A stretch of DNA of 64,000 nt from Streptomyces californicus (GTDB taxonomy: Bacteria; Actinomycetota; Actinomycetes; Streptomycetales; Streptomycetaceae). The position numbers and the translations under genes are program-made. The notes below the pieces were generated by a model that saw nothing but the letters and a program-made list of their open reading frames with translations, was not told the DNA's origin and did no database searches. Numbering within the stretch: position 1 is the stretch's first letter; each line of letters opens with the position of its first letter. Positions 1 through 8,276 of the stretch are shown piece after piece. The stretch is from positions 1-64,000 of the forward strand of contig NZ_JNZZ01000020.1 of NCBI RefSeq assembly GCF_000717645.1, written 5' to 3'.

Positions 1-1
1 C

Positions 2-58
2 ACCAGCACCGCCCCCGTCGGAGGAGCCCCGCCCACCCCCGCCGGAGGAGACCCGTGA
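2..58 (+). CDS. possible 3' end of an upstream gene (partial)
   Basis: Frame 2 is open from the window edge to a TGA at 56-58 and reads as an Ala/Pro/Gly/Thr-rich tail of the kind often seen at the C-terminus of Streptomyces proteins. Nothing identifies a family. It could equally be non-coding. Confidence 0.2.
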   Translation, partial: TSTAPVGGAPPTPAGGDP

Positions 59-163
59 GCCCCCGGCGGAGAAGATCCGACCGGCCCTGGACGGCAGGTG
101 CGCTCGGGCCCTCCTTTCGCATAGGGTTGACGGCTGCCCAGTGCCGTTAAGAAGGGGGCCTCG

Positions 164-2551
164 GTGGCCGCGCAGGATGCCGCTGTCGAATCGCTGCGGG
201 ACCGGGAAATCGGTGTCGAGCAGGAACATCTCGACCGTGTTTACCGCCGTCTCGAAGAGAAGATCGACGAGGCGGAATTCCTCATGAACGACGCCGTCAA
301 GCGCGGCCAGGTCGGTACCCCCGGCGCGCTCGCGGAGCGGGACGCCCAGGTGTTCCGCGCGGGGATCCACCTCAACCGGCTGAACAGCGAGTTCGAGGAC
401 TTCCTGTTCGGGCGGATCGACCTGCTGCTCGGCAAGGACGGCGAGCGCGGCCCCGACGGCGCGTACACCTCCGTCGAACCGGCCGACGACGCCGTGCGCG
501 AGGACGCCACCGCCGACATCGCCGAGACGCTGCACATCGGCCGGATCGGGGTCCTCGACTCCGACTACGCGCCGCTGGTGATCGACTGGCGCGCCCCGGC
601 CGCCGCCCCGTTCTACCGCTCCACGCCGAAGGACCCCGGCCGGGTCGTACGCCGCCGGGTCATCCGGTCCAAGGGCCGCCAGGTCCTCGGCGTCGAGGAC
701 GACCTGATGCGCCCGGAGCTGACCGCGTCCCTGGGCGGCGAGAAGCTGCCCGTCATCGGGGACGGCGCGCTGATGGCGGCGCTCGGCCAGGCCCGCAGCC
801 ACACCATGCGCGACATCGTCTCCTCCATCCAGGCCGAGCAGGACCTGGTCATCCGGGCCCCCGCCGCCTCCGTCACCGAGGTCACCGGCGGCCCCGGCAC
901 CGGCAAGACGGCGGTCGCCCTGCACCGGGCGGCGTACCTGCTCTACCAGGACCGGCGGCGGTACGCGGGCGGCATCCTGATCGTCTCGCCCACCCCGCTC
1001 CTCGTCGCGTACACCGAGGGGGTGCTGCCCTCGCTCGGCGAGGAGGGCCAGGTCGCGATCCGCGCGATCGGCTCGCTCTCCGACGACGCGGCGGGCCTCG
1101 ACGGCGCCACCGCCTACGACGAGCCGCCCGTCGCCCGGATCAAGGGCTCCTCCCGGATGCTCCCCGTGCTGCGCAAGGCGGCCCGGGGCGCGCTGGAGCG
1201 GGGCAGGCCCGCGGCCCCCCGCCAGGAGGCCGGCCAGCTCTCCTTCGGCGAGGAGCCCGAGGACGCCCCGGCAGCCGCCGTCGCCACCCCCGACCGGCTG
1301 CGCGTCGTCGCGTTCGGCGCCCGGATCGAGCTGGAGGCCGACGAGCTGCGGCGCATCCGCGACAACGTCCTGGGCGGCACCGCGCCGGTCAACCTGCTGC
1401 GCCCGCGCGCCCGCAAGCTGCTGCTGGACGCCCTGTGGAACAAGTCGTCCGGGCGCGGCCGGTACACCGATCCCGAGCTGGCCGCCGAGCTGCGCTCCTC
1501 GTTCGACGAGGACGTCTCCACCGAGACCCCGTTCCTGGAGTTTCTGGACGCCTGGTGGCCCGAGCTGACGCCCCGCCGGGTGCTGGCGGCGATGGCCGAC
1601 GAGCGGCGGCTGGCCCGCTGGTCCCGGCGCGTCCTCAACCAGGGCGAGGTGCGCCGTCTGGCCCGTTCCCTGCGGCGGCTCGACGCGGCGGGCGAGGGCC
1701 CGCTCTCCGTCCACGACGTGGCGCTGCTGGACGAGCTCCAGGCGCTGCTCGGCACCCCGGCCCGGCCCCGGCGCAAGCGCGAGGCCGATCCGCTGGACCA
1801 GCTCACCGGTCTGGAGGAGCTGATGCCGCAGCGCGAGGAGACCCAGTGGGAGCGGGCCGAGCGGCTGGCGGCGGAGCGCACCGAGTACGCGCACGTCATC
1901 GTCGACGAGGCCCAGGACCTCACCCCGATGCAGTGGCGCATGGTCGGCCGCCGGGGCCGGCACGCCACCTGGACGGTCGTCGGGGACCCGGCCCAGTCCT
2001 CCTGGTCCGACCCGGACGAGGCGGCCGCCGCCCGCGACGAGGCGCTGGGCTCCCGGCCGCGCCGCCGCTTCACCCTGACCGTCAACTACCGCAACCCCGC
2101 GGAGATCGCCGAGCTGGCCGCGAAGGTGCTGGCGCTGGCCATGCCCGGCATGGAGTCCCCGACGGCGGTGCGCTCGACCGGCGTGGTGCCGCGCTTCGAG
2201 CCCGTACGCGGCGGAGACCTGGCCGCCACGGTCCGCGCCGAGGCGGCCCGGCTGCTCGCCGAGGTGGACGGCACGGTCGGCGTGGTCGTCGCGATGAACC
2301 GGCGGGAGCAGGCCCGCGGCTGGCTCGCGGAGCTGGGTGAGCGGGTCGTGGCGCTGGGCAGCCTGGAGGCCAAGGGCCTGGAGTACGACGCCACGGTGGT
2401 CGTCTCGCCCGCGGAGATCGCCGACGAGTCCCCGGCGGGCCTGCGGGTGCTGTACGTGGCGCTGACCCGGGCGACCCAGCAGCTCACGGTGGTCTCGGGG
2501 GAGCGCGACCTGCCGGACGCGGACGGGGTGCCGGACCTGCTGCGGGACTGA
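164..2551 (+). CDS. helR: HelD/HelR-type RNA polymerase-recycling ATPase (UvrD-like helicase fold)
   Basis: The protein has 795 aa. By family it is a superfamily 1 ATPase that binds RNA polymerase and removes stalled enzyme from DNA; the actinobacterial HelR members also protect against rifamycins. The first 80 residues form the charged coiled-coil arm (EQEHLDRVYRRLEEKIDEAE) typical of HelD. A conserved block with VIDWRAPAAAPFYR follows. Walker A is GGPGTGKT near residue 243, the Walker B region is VDEAQDLTPMQW near 580, VNYRNP lies near 638, and the C-terminal motifs are GLEYDATVV and LYVALTRAT. The GTG start has GAAGGGGG upstream. A TAGGGT -10-like element lies at about 122-127. A rifamycin-associated element, if present, would lie here or just upstream, and I see none. 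HelR rather than plain HelD is an inference from the genus. Confidence 0.88.
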   Translation: MAAQDAAVESLRDREIGVEQEHLDRVYRRLEEKIDEAEFLMNDAVKRGQVGTPGALAERDAQVFRAGIHLNRLNSEFEDFLFGRIDLLLGKDGERGPDGAYTSVEPADDAVREDATADIAETLHIGRIGVLDSDYAPLVIDWRAPAAAPFYRSTPKDPGRVVRRRVIRSKGRQVLGVEDDLMRPELTASLGGEKLPVIGDGALMAALGQARSHTMRDIVSSIQAEQDLVIRAPAASVTEVTGGPGTGKTAVALHRAAYLLYQDRRRYAGGILIVSPTPLLVAYTEGVLPSLGEEGQVAIRAIGSLSDDAAGLDGATAYDEPPVARIKGSSRMLPVLRKAARGALERGRPAAPRQEAGQLSFGEEPEDAPAAAVATPDRLRVVAFGARIELEADELRRIRDNVLGGTAPVNLLRPRARKLLLDALWNKSSGRGRYTDPELAAELRSSFDEDVSTETPFLEFLDAWWPELTPRRVLAAMADERRLARWSRRVLNQGEVRRLARSLRRLDAAGEGPLSVHDVALLDELQALLGTPARPRRKREADPLDQLTGLEELMPQREETQWERAERLAAERTEYAHVIVDEAQDLTPMQWRMVGRRGRHATWTVVGDPAQSSWSDPDEAAAARDEALGSRPRRRFTLTVNYRNPAEIAELAAKVLALAMPGMESPTAVRSTGVVPRFEPVRGGDLAATVRAEAARLLAEVDGTVGVVVAMNRREQARGWLAELGERVVALGSLEAKGLEYDATVVVSPAEIADESPAGLRVLYVALTRATQQLTVVSGERDLPDADGVPDLLRD

Positions 2552-2564
2552 CGGGCACCGGCGC

Positions 2565-2588
2565 CGGGCCCCGCCGGAAAGGGGCCCG
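2565..2588 (+). terminator. terminator of helR
   Basis: The arms CGGGCCCC and GGGGCCCG enclose an 8-base loop, 13 bases after the stop, followed by a short T-rich run (GGGTTTCG). Confidence 0.6.
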
Positions 2589-2617
2589 AGCGGGTTTCGT
2601 ACGTCAACCCGTCGCAC

Positions 2618-2644
2618 GGGAATCACTTTTCCGGGGTCTTTGTT
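2618..2644 (+). promoter_or_regulatory. sigma-R-type promoter
   Basis: GGGAAT at 2618-2623 is followed by an 18-base spacer and GTT at 2642-2644. This is the consensus known for the Streptomyces thiol-oxidative-stress factor SigR (GGGAAT-N18/19-GTT). The expected start is near 2651, which puts the structured RNA at 2651-2812 directly under it and malic enzyme further downstream. Confidence 0.6.
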
Positions 2645-2650
2645 ACCGTG

Positions 2651-2812
2651 GTACTGGCACCGGCTCGATCCAAGCCCCCGGGCCCAACCTTCGTCGCTAC
2701 GAGCGACCACTTGCCGCGAGGCGAGCATGGCGGGCCGGTGCCACCTCAACGGAGAACGAGAAGAACCGAAGAAGACAGACCCGCGTCACCTGTTGGTGGC
2801 GCGGGTCTGTTC
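2651..2812 (+). ncRNA. candidate structured small RNA or 5' leader
   Basis: No convincing protein is encoded here. A long-range 9-bp stem pairs GGCACCGGC (2656-2664) with GCCGGTGCC (2734-2742). Inside it GTCGCT/AGCGAC forms a 3-base-loop hairpin at 2693-2707. The transcript would end at the strong hairpin 2775-2810. A promoter match just upstream, a folded body and a terminator-like hairpin about 160 bases later suggest a discrete small RNA. A long leader of the malic enzyme mRNA controlled by attenuation is the alternative. Confidence 0.5.
2775..2810 (+). terminator. 16-bp hairpin, terminator or attenuator
   Basis: ACAGACCCGCG (2775-2785) pairs with CGCGGGTCTGT (2800-2810), and the pairing continues inward through TCACC/GGTGG to a TGTT loop. 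There is one G-T pair in 16. It is followed by TCTCGTT. It lies 300 bases upstream of the malic enzyme start, so it ends an upstream RNA rather than a gene. Confidence 0.65.
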
Positions 2813-3010
2813 TCGTTCACGGGTCCCGTCCCGTTCACGGGTCCCGGTGTTCCGCCGGTACGTGCCCCGGCATCCGGTTCCCAGCTCCCGGTTTCCGGCC
2901 CCGGTGTCCCGCTTCCGGGCCCTCCGGCCGCGCTTCGGGCCGCTTGGGGGTTCCGCCGAACGGGTGGTTTCTCGTATGGTGGAAACTACTTTCCGAAAGG
3001 CGGCAGTCAT

Positions 3011-3029
3011 TACCGGCTACCAGCCGGTA
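3011..3029. promoter_or_regulatory. 8-bp inverted repeat upstream of malic enzyme (operator or hairpin)
   Basis: TACCGGCT-acc-AGCCGGTA is a perfect dyad 80 bases before the start codon. Just upstream, around 2980-2995, a second dyad GGAAA-ctac-TTTCC occurs. Both are placed as operators for the malic enzyme promoter would be. The regulator is unknown. Confidence 0.4.
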
Positions 3030-3110
3030 GGTGCGACGATCGGGAAGCACATCCGGAGCGTGGGTTCCGTATGTGCGGCAATGAAGCTCAGGAAAGCGAA
3101 GGACTCGGCC

Positions 3111-4547
3111 ATGGCAACGGCGCCCAGCGTCTCGTACTCGATGACGGTCAGGCTGGAGGTGCCCGCGAGCGGCACCGCGGTCTCCCAGCTCACCACGGCC
3201 GTGGAGTCGTCCGGGGGCTCGGTCACCGGCCTCGACGTGACCGCCTCCGGCCACGAGAAGCTGCGGATCGACGTCACCATCGCCGCCTCCTCGACCTCGC
3301 ACGCGGACGAGATCGTCGAGGGTCTGCGCGACATCGACGGCGTGGTGCTGGGCAAGGTCTCCGACCGTACGTTCCTCATGCACCTCGGCGGCAAGATCGA
3401 GATGGCGTCGAAGCACCCCATCCGCAACCGTGACGACCTCTCGATGATCTACACCCCCGGCGTCGCCCGGGTCTGCATGGCCATCGCCGAGAACCCCGAG
3501 GACGCGCGCCGCCTCACCATCAAGCGCAACTCCGTCGCAGTCGTGACGGACGGCTCCGCCGTGCTCGGCCTCGGCAACATCGGCCCGAAGGCCGCGCTGC
3601 CCGTGATGGAGGGCAAGGCGGCCCTCTTCAAGCGCTTCGCCGGCATCGACGCCTGGCCGATCTGCCTGGACACCCAGGACACCGACGCCATCGTCGAGAT
3701 CGTCAAGGCGATCGCCCCCGGCTTCGCCGGCATCAACCTGGAGGACATCTCCGCGCCGCGCTGCTTCGAGATCGAGGCCCGGCTGCGCGAGGCCCTCGAC
3801 ATCCCCGTCTTCCACGACGACCAGCACGGCACCGCGATCGTCGTGCTCGCCGCCCTCACCAACGCCCTGCGCGTGGTGGGCAAGAACGCCGACGACGTAC
3901 GGGTCGTCATGTCCGGCGCGGGCGCGGCCGGCACGGCCATCCTGAAGCTGCTGCTCGCGGCGGGCGTCAAGCACGCCGTCGTCGCCGACATCCACGGCGT
4001 CGTGCACGCCGGACGCGAGGACCTGGTCGACGCCGACCCCGACTCGCCGCTGCGCTGGATCGCCGACAACACCAACCCCGAGGGCGTCACCGGCACCCTC
4101 AAGGAGGCCGTCGTCGGCGCCGACGTCTTCATCGGCGTCTCCGCCCCGAACGTGCTGAACGGCGACGACGTCGCCGCGATGGCGGACGGCGCGATCGTGT
4201 TCGCGCTCGCGAACCCGGACCCCGAGGTCGATCCCGCGATCGCGCGCCAGACGGCCGCGGTCGTCGCCACCGGCCGCTCCGACTTCCCCAACCAGATCAA
4301 CAACGTGCTGGTCTTCCCGGGCGTCTTCCGCGGTCTGCTGGACGCCCAGTCCCGCACCGTCAACACGGAGATGATGCTCGCCGCGGCCGGTGCCCTCGCC
4401 GACGTGGTCGCCGAGGACGAGGTCAACGCGAACTACATCATCCCCTCGGTCTTCAACGACAAGGTCGCGGGCGCCGTCGCCGACGCCGTCCGGGCCGCTG
4501 CCAAGGCCGCCGGAGTCACCGCGCCCACCTCCTCGCCGACGGTCTGA
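3111..4547 (+). CDS. NAD-dependent malic enzyme with N-terminal ACT domain
   Basis: The protein has 478 aa and would decarboxylate malate oxidatively to pyruvate in the cytoplasm. I chose ATG at 3111 because AAGGA sits 7 bases upstream and the protein then begins MATAPSVSYSMTVRLEV; the open frame itself extends much further upstream. Residues about 9-90 look like an ACT-type sensory domain. The catalytic part has IYTPGVARVC, TDGSAVLGLGNIGPKA, the metal-binding FHDDQHGTA, and the NAD-binding VVMSGAGAAGTAI. It lacks the phosphotransacetylase-like extension of the large bacterial malic enzymes. It is followed by a strong terminator and transcribed alone. Confidence 0.9.
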   Translation: MATAPSVSYSMTVRLEVPASGTAVSQLTTAVESSGGSVTGLDVTASGHEKLRIDVTIAASSTSHADEIVEGLRDIDGVVLGKVSDRTFLMHLGGKIEMASKHPIRNRDDLSMIYTPGVARVCMAIAENPEDARRLTIKRNSVAVVTDGSAVLGLGNIGPKAALPVMEGKAALFKRFAGIDAWPICLDTQDTDAIVEIVKAIAPGFAGINLEDISAPRCFEIEARLREALDIPVFHDDQHGTAIVVLAALTNALRVVGKNADDVRVVMSGAGAAGTAILKLLLAAGVKHAVVADIHGVVHAGREDLVDADPDSPLRWIADNTNPEGVTGTLKEAVVGADVFIGVSAPNVLNGDDVAAMADGAIVFALANPDPEVDPAIARQTAAVVATGRSDFPNQINNVLVFPGVFRGLLDAQSRTVNTEMMLAAAGALADVVAEDEVNANYIIPSVFNDKVAGAVADAVRAAAKAAGVTAPTSSPTV

Positions 4548-4561
4548 CCCAGGGCCCGGCC

Positions 4562-4604
4562 GTTCGGATCGGGTCGGGCTCGCGGGGGCCGACCCGATCC
4601 GAAC
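4562..4604 (+). terminator. terminator of malic enzyme
   Basis: A 16-bp perfect stem runs from GTTCGGATCGGGTCGG (4562-4577) to 4589-4604, 15 bases after the stop codon, with an 11-base loop. Confidence 0.75.
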
Positions 4605-4986
4605 GAAGACCCTCGCCGTTTCGGTCCCCTTTCGGGGGGTACGCGCGAAGTACCCCGGGCCGCACCCGCCCGCGCCGCACGGCGCGTCGCGGGTCGCGGC
4701 GCCCCAAACGCCCCTTTAGGGTGGGCGGGCAGCGGGCCCCGCGGGGCCCGGCATCCGCTGCGGACCGCTCGGCCAAGTCGACGGAGCGTCACCACGGGCA
4801 GACCGTGGCGCTTTTCATTGACCCCGAAGGGTTCCGGATTGGCTTTCCCGCCGCTGGTGGGGGCAGGATGCGTAATCGGGCGAGAGGGTCTGACATCAGA
4901 CCCGGGTCCGGGGACTGTCAGAGGGCCCTGGCAGCATCGGCTTCGATCTCACGCCTCACAGGCAAGAAGAACACGGGAGTAACAAC
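4605..4986 (+). promoter_or_regulatory. long upstream region of HU with palindromes
   Basis: No gene is seen in these 380 bases. TTTAGGGT near 4714-4720 resembles a -10 element and is followed by the perfect palindrome GGGCCCCGCGGGGCCC (4734-4749). A second perfect dyad, GGGTCTGA-CA-TCAGACCC (4886-4903), lies about 85 bases before the HU start and may be an operator or leader hairpin. A clear -35/-10 pair for HU was not found. Confidence 0.4.
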
Positions 4987-5268
4987 ATGAACCGCAGTGA
5001 GCTGGTGGCCGCCCTGGCCGACCGCGCCGAGGTGACTCGCAAGGACGCCGACGCCGTGCTGGCCGCGCTCGCCGAGACCGTCGGTGAGATCGTCGCCAAG
5101 GGTGACGAGAAGGTCACCATCCCCGGCTTCCTGACCTTCGAGCGCACCCACCGTGCCGCTCGCACCGCTCGGAACCCGCAGACCGGCGACCCGATCAACA
5201 TCCCCGCCGGCTACAGCGTGAAGGTCTCCGCGGGCTCGAAGCTCAAGGAAGCCGCCAAGGGCAAGTAG
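4987..5268 (+). CDS. hupA: HU-family nucleoid DNA-binding protein
   Basis: The protein has 93 aa, the normal length of a bacterial HU. It bends and compacts DNA non-specifically as a dimer. It begins MNRSELVAALADRAEVTRKD and has the core IPGFLTFERTHRAARTARNP that forms the DNA-embracing beta-arm, followed by a Lys-rich end. It lacks the Lys/Ala-rich tail of the second Streptomyces HU (HupS). GGGAGT precedes the ATG. A 17-bp terminator ends the transcript. Confidence 0.93.
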   Translation: MNRSELVAALADRAEVTRKDADAVLAALAETVGEIVAKGDEKVTIPGFLTFERTHRAARTARNPQTGDPINIPAGYSVKVSAGSKLKEAAKGK

Positions 5269-5340
5269 TCCCCAGGGCAGCACCGCCGAGGGCGATCAGC
5301 CCCAGGCACCCCGCCGAGGGCGCATGACCCCGAGGCACCA

Positions 5341-5378
5341 CGAGGGCGGCCACTCCCCACCGGGAGTGGCCGCCCTCG
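5341..5378 (+). terminator. terminator of HU
   Basis: A perfect 17-bp stem (CGAGGGCGGCCACTCCC and its complement, 5341-5357/5362-5378) has a 4-base loop. Between the stop codon and this hairpin lie three degraded copies of a roughly 28-base unit (CCCCAGGCAnCnCCGAGGGC). Confidence 0.75.
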
Positions 5379-5379
5379 C

Positions 5380-5896
5380 GCATGCCAGAGGCACATGCGC
5401 CCCGCACCTGCCCGTCCTGCGAGCGCCCGGGGAGCGCCTGGGGAACGCTCGGGGAACGCCTATGGACGGCCCGGGAGGCGGTGCGTTCCCGTACCGCACC
5501 ACGAGCGTGAGACGCCCGAGAACTGACGCGCCCGCGGCCCCGGCCCCACCGGCGTGAAGCTCCCGCGCCCGCCGATCTGACGCGCCCGCGGCCCCGCCGG
5601 CGTGACGCTCCCGCGAACCCGCCCCCGCCGACGTGAGCCCCCGCCCCCCCGACGTGACGCCCCCTCGACCACGTCCGGCCCGTATCCGCCCCGCGTGCGC
5701 GCCCCATACGCGCCCGGTGGCTGCGGATGCATCCGCGCGCCCTCGACGGCCCTGCCCTCCGCGCCGCGCGGCCCGTACACGGCGTATACGGCGTACGCGG
5801 CTGGGCCCACCGGATCCGCGTACGCAGCTGGGGCCCGCCGATCCGCGCCGCCCCGGAGCCGCCCGCACGGCCTTCCAGGGCCCCTCTGACGCCCGA
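5380..5896. repeat. non-coding region with degenerate tandem repeats
   Basis: No gene with normal Streptomyces codon pattern can be supported here on either strand. A unit beginning CTGACGCGCCCGCGGCCCCG occurs at 5523-5576 and again from 5577 to about 5620, followed by weaker CCGACGTGA echoes to 5660. Short GTACAC/GTATAC/GTACGC steps follow near 5770-5830. It reads as repeat-expanded intergenic DNA between two transcripts that end toward each other. Confidence 0.5.
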
Positions 5897-5941
5897 CAGC
5901 CCGCCGCCCCGGCTCCGAGACCGGAACCGGGGCGGCGGGCT
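5897..5941 (-). terminator. terminator of murA
   Basis: CAGCCCGCCGCCCCGG (5897-5912) pairs with 5926-5941. One mismatch follows, then four more pairs around an AGAC-type loop. It lies about 70 bases past the murA stop on the minus strand. Confidence 0.65.
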
Positions 5942-6012
5942 GCCACGAGGGCCGCGCGGTGCGCAGTGCTGTGTGCGGCAGCACTGTGCGCCCTACGGGC
6001 GCGTGGGAAGGG

Positions 6013-7353
6013 TCAGACGAGCGAACCGCCCGGCAGTTCGACCTTCGCCCCGAGCTTCTCCAGCTTCTCCATGAAGTTCTCGTAGCCGCGGTTGATCAGG
6101 TCGATGCCGTGCACCCGGGAGGTGCCCTGCGCCGCCAGCGCCGCGATCAGGTACGAGAAGCCGCCCCGGAGGTCCGGGATGACCAGGTCCGCGCCCTGCA
6201 GCTTGGTCGGGCCGGAGACGACCGCCGAGTGCAGGAAGTTGCGCTGGCCGAAGCGGCAGTCCGAACCGCCCAGGCACTCGCGGTAGAGCTGGATGTGCGC
6301 GCCCATCTGGTTGAGCGCGGAGGTGAAGCCGAGCCGCGACTCGTACACCGTCTCGTGGACGATGGAGAGCCCCGCCGCCTGCGTCAGCGCCACGACCAGC
6401 GGCTGCTGCCAGTCGGTCTGGAAGCCGGGGTGCACGTCCGTCTCCAGGGCGATGGCGTTGAGCGCGCCGCCCGGGTGCCAGAAGCGGATGCCCTCGTCGT
6501 CGATCTCGAAGGCGCCGCCGACCTTGCGGTAGGTGTTCAGGAAGGTCATCATCGAGCGCTGCTGGGCGCCGCGCACGTAGATGTTGCCCTCGGTCGCCAG
6601 CGCCGCCGACGCCCAGGAGGCCGCCTCCAGGCGGTCCGGGAGCGCCCGGTGGGTGTATCCGTCGAGCCGGTCGACACCGGTGATCCGGATGGTCCGGTCG
6701 GTGTCCATGGAGATGATGGCGCCCATCTTCTGCAGTACGCAGATGAGGTCCTCGATCTCCGGCTCGACGGCGGCGTTGGACAGCTCGGTGACGCCCTCGG
6801 CGAGGACGGCGGTGAGCAGCACCTGCTCGGTGGAGCCCACCGAGGGGTACGGCAGCCGGATCTTGGTGCCGCGCAGCCGCTGCGGGGCCTCCAGGTACTG
6901 GCCGTCCGCCCGCTTCTCGATGGTCGCGCCGAACTGGCGCAGCACCTCGAAGTGGAAGTCGATGGGCCGGCCGCCGATGTCGCAGCCGCCGAGCCCCGGG
7001 ATGAAGGCGTGGCCGAGGCGGTGCAGCAGCGGGCCGCAGAACAGGATCGGGATGCGCGACGAACCCGCGTGGGCATCGATGTCGGCGACGTTGGCCGACT
7101 CGACGTGCGAGGGGTCGAGGATCAGTTCGCCGGGCTCGTCGCCGGGGCGGACCGTGACGCCGTGCAGCTGGAGGAGCCCCCGGACCACCCGTACGTCACG
7201 GATGTCGGGAACGTTGCGGAGGCGGCTGGGCCCGCTGCCGAGCAGCGCGGCGACCATGGCCTTCGGCACCAGGTTCTTGGCGCCTCGGACGCGGATCTCG
7301 CCCTCCAGCGGGGTGCCGCCGTGGACAAGCAGGACATCGTCTGTGCCGGTCAT
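6013..7353 (-). CDS. murA: UDP-N-acetylglucosamine 1-carboxyvinyltransferase (MurA)
   Basis: The protein has 446 aa. It transfers enolpyruvate from PEP to UDP-GlcNAc, the first committed step of peptidoglycan synthesis, in the cytoplasm. The start MTGTDDVLLVHGGTPLEGEI fits the family; in-frame sequence further upstream is not family-like. The EPSP-synthase fold begins with IRVRGAKNLVPKAMVAALL. The catalytic loop reads GLGGCDIGGRPID, so the Cys attacked by fosfomycin is present and the enzyme should be of the sensitive type. The C-terminal block DLRGGFSYLIAALAAQG contains the conserved Asp/Arg region. It is transcribed alone, toward HU. Confidence 0.92.
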   Translation of the reverse strand: MTGTDDVLLVHGGTPLEGEIRVRGAKNLVPKAMVAALLGSGPSRLRNVPDIRDVRVVRGLLQLHGVTVRPGDEPGELILDPSHVESANVADIDAHAGSSRIPILFCGPLLHRLGHAFIPGLGGCDIGGRPIDFHFEVLRQFGATIEKRADGQYLEAPQRLRGTKIRLPYPSVGSTEQVLLTAVLAEGVTELSNAAVEPEIEDLICVLQKMGAIISMDTDRTIRITGVDRLDGYTHRALPDRLEAASWASAALATEGNIYVRGAQQRSMMTFLNTYRKVGGAFEIDDEGIRFWHPGGALNAIALETDVHPGFQTDWQQPLVVALTQAAGLSIVHETVYESRLGFTSALNQMGAHIQLYRECLGGSDCRFGQRNFLHSAVVSGPTKLQGADLVIPDLRGGFSYLIAALAAQGTSRVHGIDLINRGYENFMEKLEKLGAKVELPGGSLV

Positions 7354-7395
7354 GTATCTCGCGTTCCGGAGTGGTCGGGCAGGGGGCCAACGAAA

Positions 7396-7426
7396 AGGGT
7401 AATGGCCTCCTACCCCCGTTCCGTAA
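7396..7426 (-). promoter_or_regulatory. possible murA promoter
   Basis: On the minus strand TTACGG and TACCCT are 19 bases apart, about 45 bases upstream of the start codon. The spacing is long and the -35 is weak, so this is tentative. Confidence 0.3.
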
Positions 7427-7437
7427 GGCGAAGGGGG

Positions 7438-7479
7438 GTGCGCGGAGATCGTGGATCGGCCGTGACACCCTCCGCGCAC
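7438..7479. promoter_or_regulatory. 10-bp inverted repeat between murA and yqgE
   Basis: GTGCGCGGAG (7438-7447) and CTCCGCGCAC (7470-7479) are perfect complements separated by 22 bases, midway between two divergent genes. It may be an operator or cruciform; no known site matches. Confidence 0.3.
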
Positions 7480-7639
7480 CCGATCTTGCGGAGGGTCACC
7501 GTCCGGATGGGCGGCCGGGGCGCGCGGCCCGGTGCGCTCCCCGTGCCCCCGTGCGCCCTGAGCTGCGCTCGCTCTTCTGAGGGCGGCATCACGCCCACCC
7601 GGCCCCCGCCGCGGGCGAAGATGCGGGATCATTCGTGCC

Positions 7640-8200
7640 ATGACCGAGGTGTCCTCGCTCACAGGGCGACTGCTCGTGGCCGCACCCGCCCTCACGGACC
7701 CGAATTTCGACCGCGCGGTGGTGCTGCTCCTCGACCACGACGAGGAGGGCTCCCTCGGCGTGGTCCTCAACCGCCCGACCCCGGTCGGCGTCGGCGACGT
7801 GCTCGCGGCCTGGGCCGCCCTGACCGGTCAGCCGGACGTCGTCTTCCAGGGCGGGCCGGTCTCGCTCGAATCGGCGCTCGGTGTGGCGGTGATCCCCGGG
7901 GGCGAGGGGCCGCTCGGCTGGCGGCGGGTGCACGGGGCGATCGGCCTGGTCGATCTGGAGACCCCGCCGGAGCTGCTGGGCCCGGCCCTCGGATCGCTGC
8001 GGATCTTCGCCGGGTACGCGGGCTGGGGCCCCGGTCAGCTGGAGCGCGAGCTGAAGGAGGGCGCCTGGTACGTGGTCGAGTCGGAGCCCGGCGACGTCTC
8101 GGCGCCGCACCCCGAGCGGCTGTGGCGCGCGGTGCTCCGCCGCCAGCGCAGCGAGCTCGCGATGATCGCCACGTATGCGGACGATCCGTCGCTCAACTGA
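7640..8200 (+). CDS. YqgE/AlgH family protein (UPF0301)
   Basis: The protein has 186 aa, the family's normal length. It has the family opening (SLTGRLLVAAPALTDPNFDRAVVLLLDH), then GVVLNRPT, VFQGGPV and FAGYAGWGPGQLERELKEGAW, all hallmarks of this widespread bacterial family. Its molecular role is not settled. No membrane segment is seen. No ribosome site precedes the ATG; GATCAT seven bases upstream could be a -10 of a leaderless message. DUF3039 follows 76 bases downstream on the same strand. Confidence 0.88.
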   Translation: MTEVSSLTGRLLVAAPALTDPNFDRAVVLLLDHDEEGSLGVVLNRPTPVGVGDVLAAWAALTGQPDVVFQGGPVSLESALGVAVIPGGEGPLGWRRVHGAIGLVDLETPPELLGPALGSLRIFAGYAGWGPGQLERELKEGAWYVVESEPGDVSAPHPERLWRAVLRRQRSELAMIATYADDPSLN

Positions 8201-8276
8201 CCGGACGCCCCTCCGTTCGAACGGGGGTGACCCTTCCCTCAACCGAAGGCCGTCTCTTTCAGTACCCTTGGCGGTT

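Noticed and set aside
1114..2085. Long open frame antisense to helR
   Set aside because: It is the Ser/Arg-rich mirror of a GC-rich gene, with no family motif and no ribosome site.
2640..3110. Upstream extension of the malic enzyme frame by 157 codons
   Set aside because: The extension is low-complexity, runs through the hairpin at 2775-2810, and the ribosome site and family start are at 3111.
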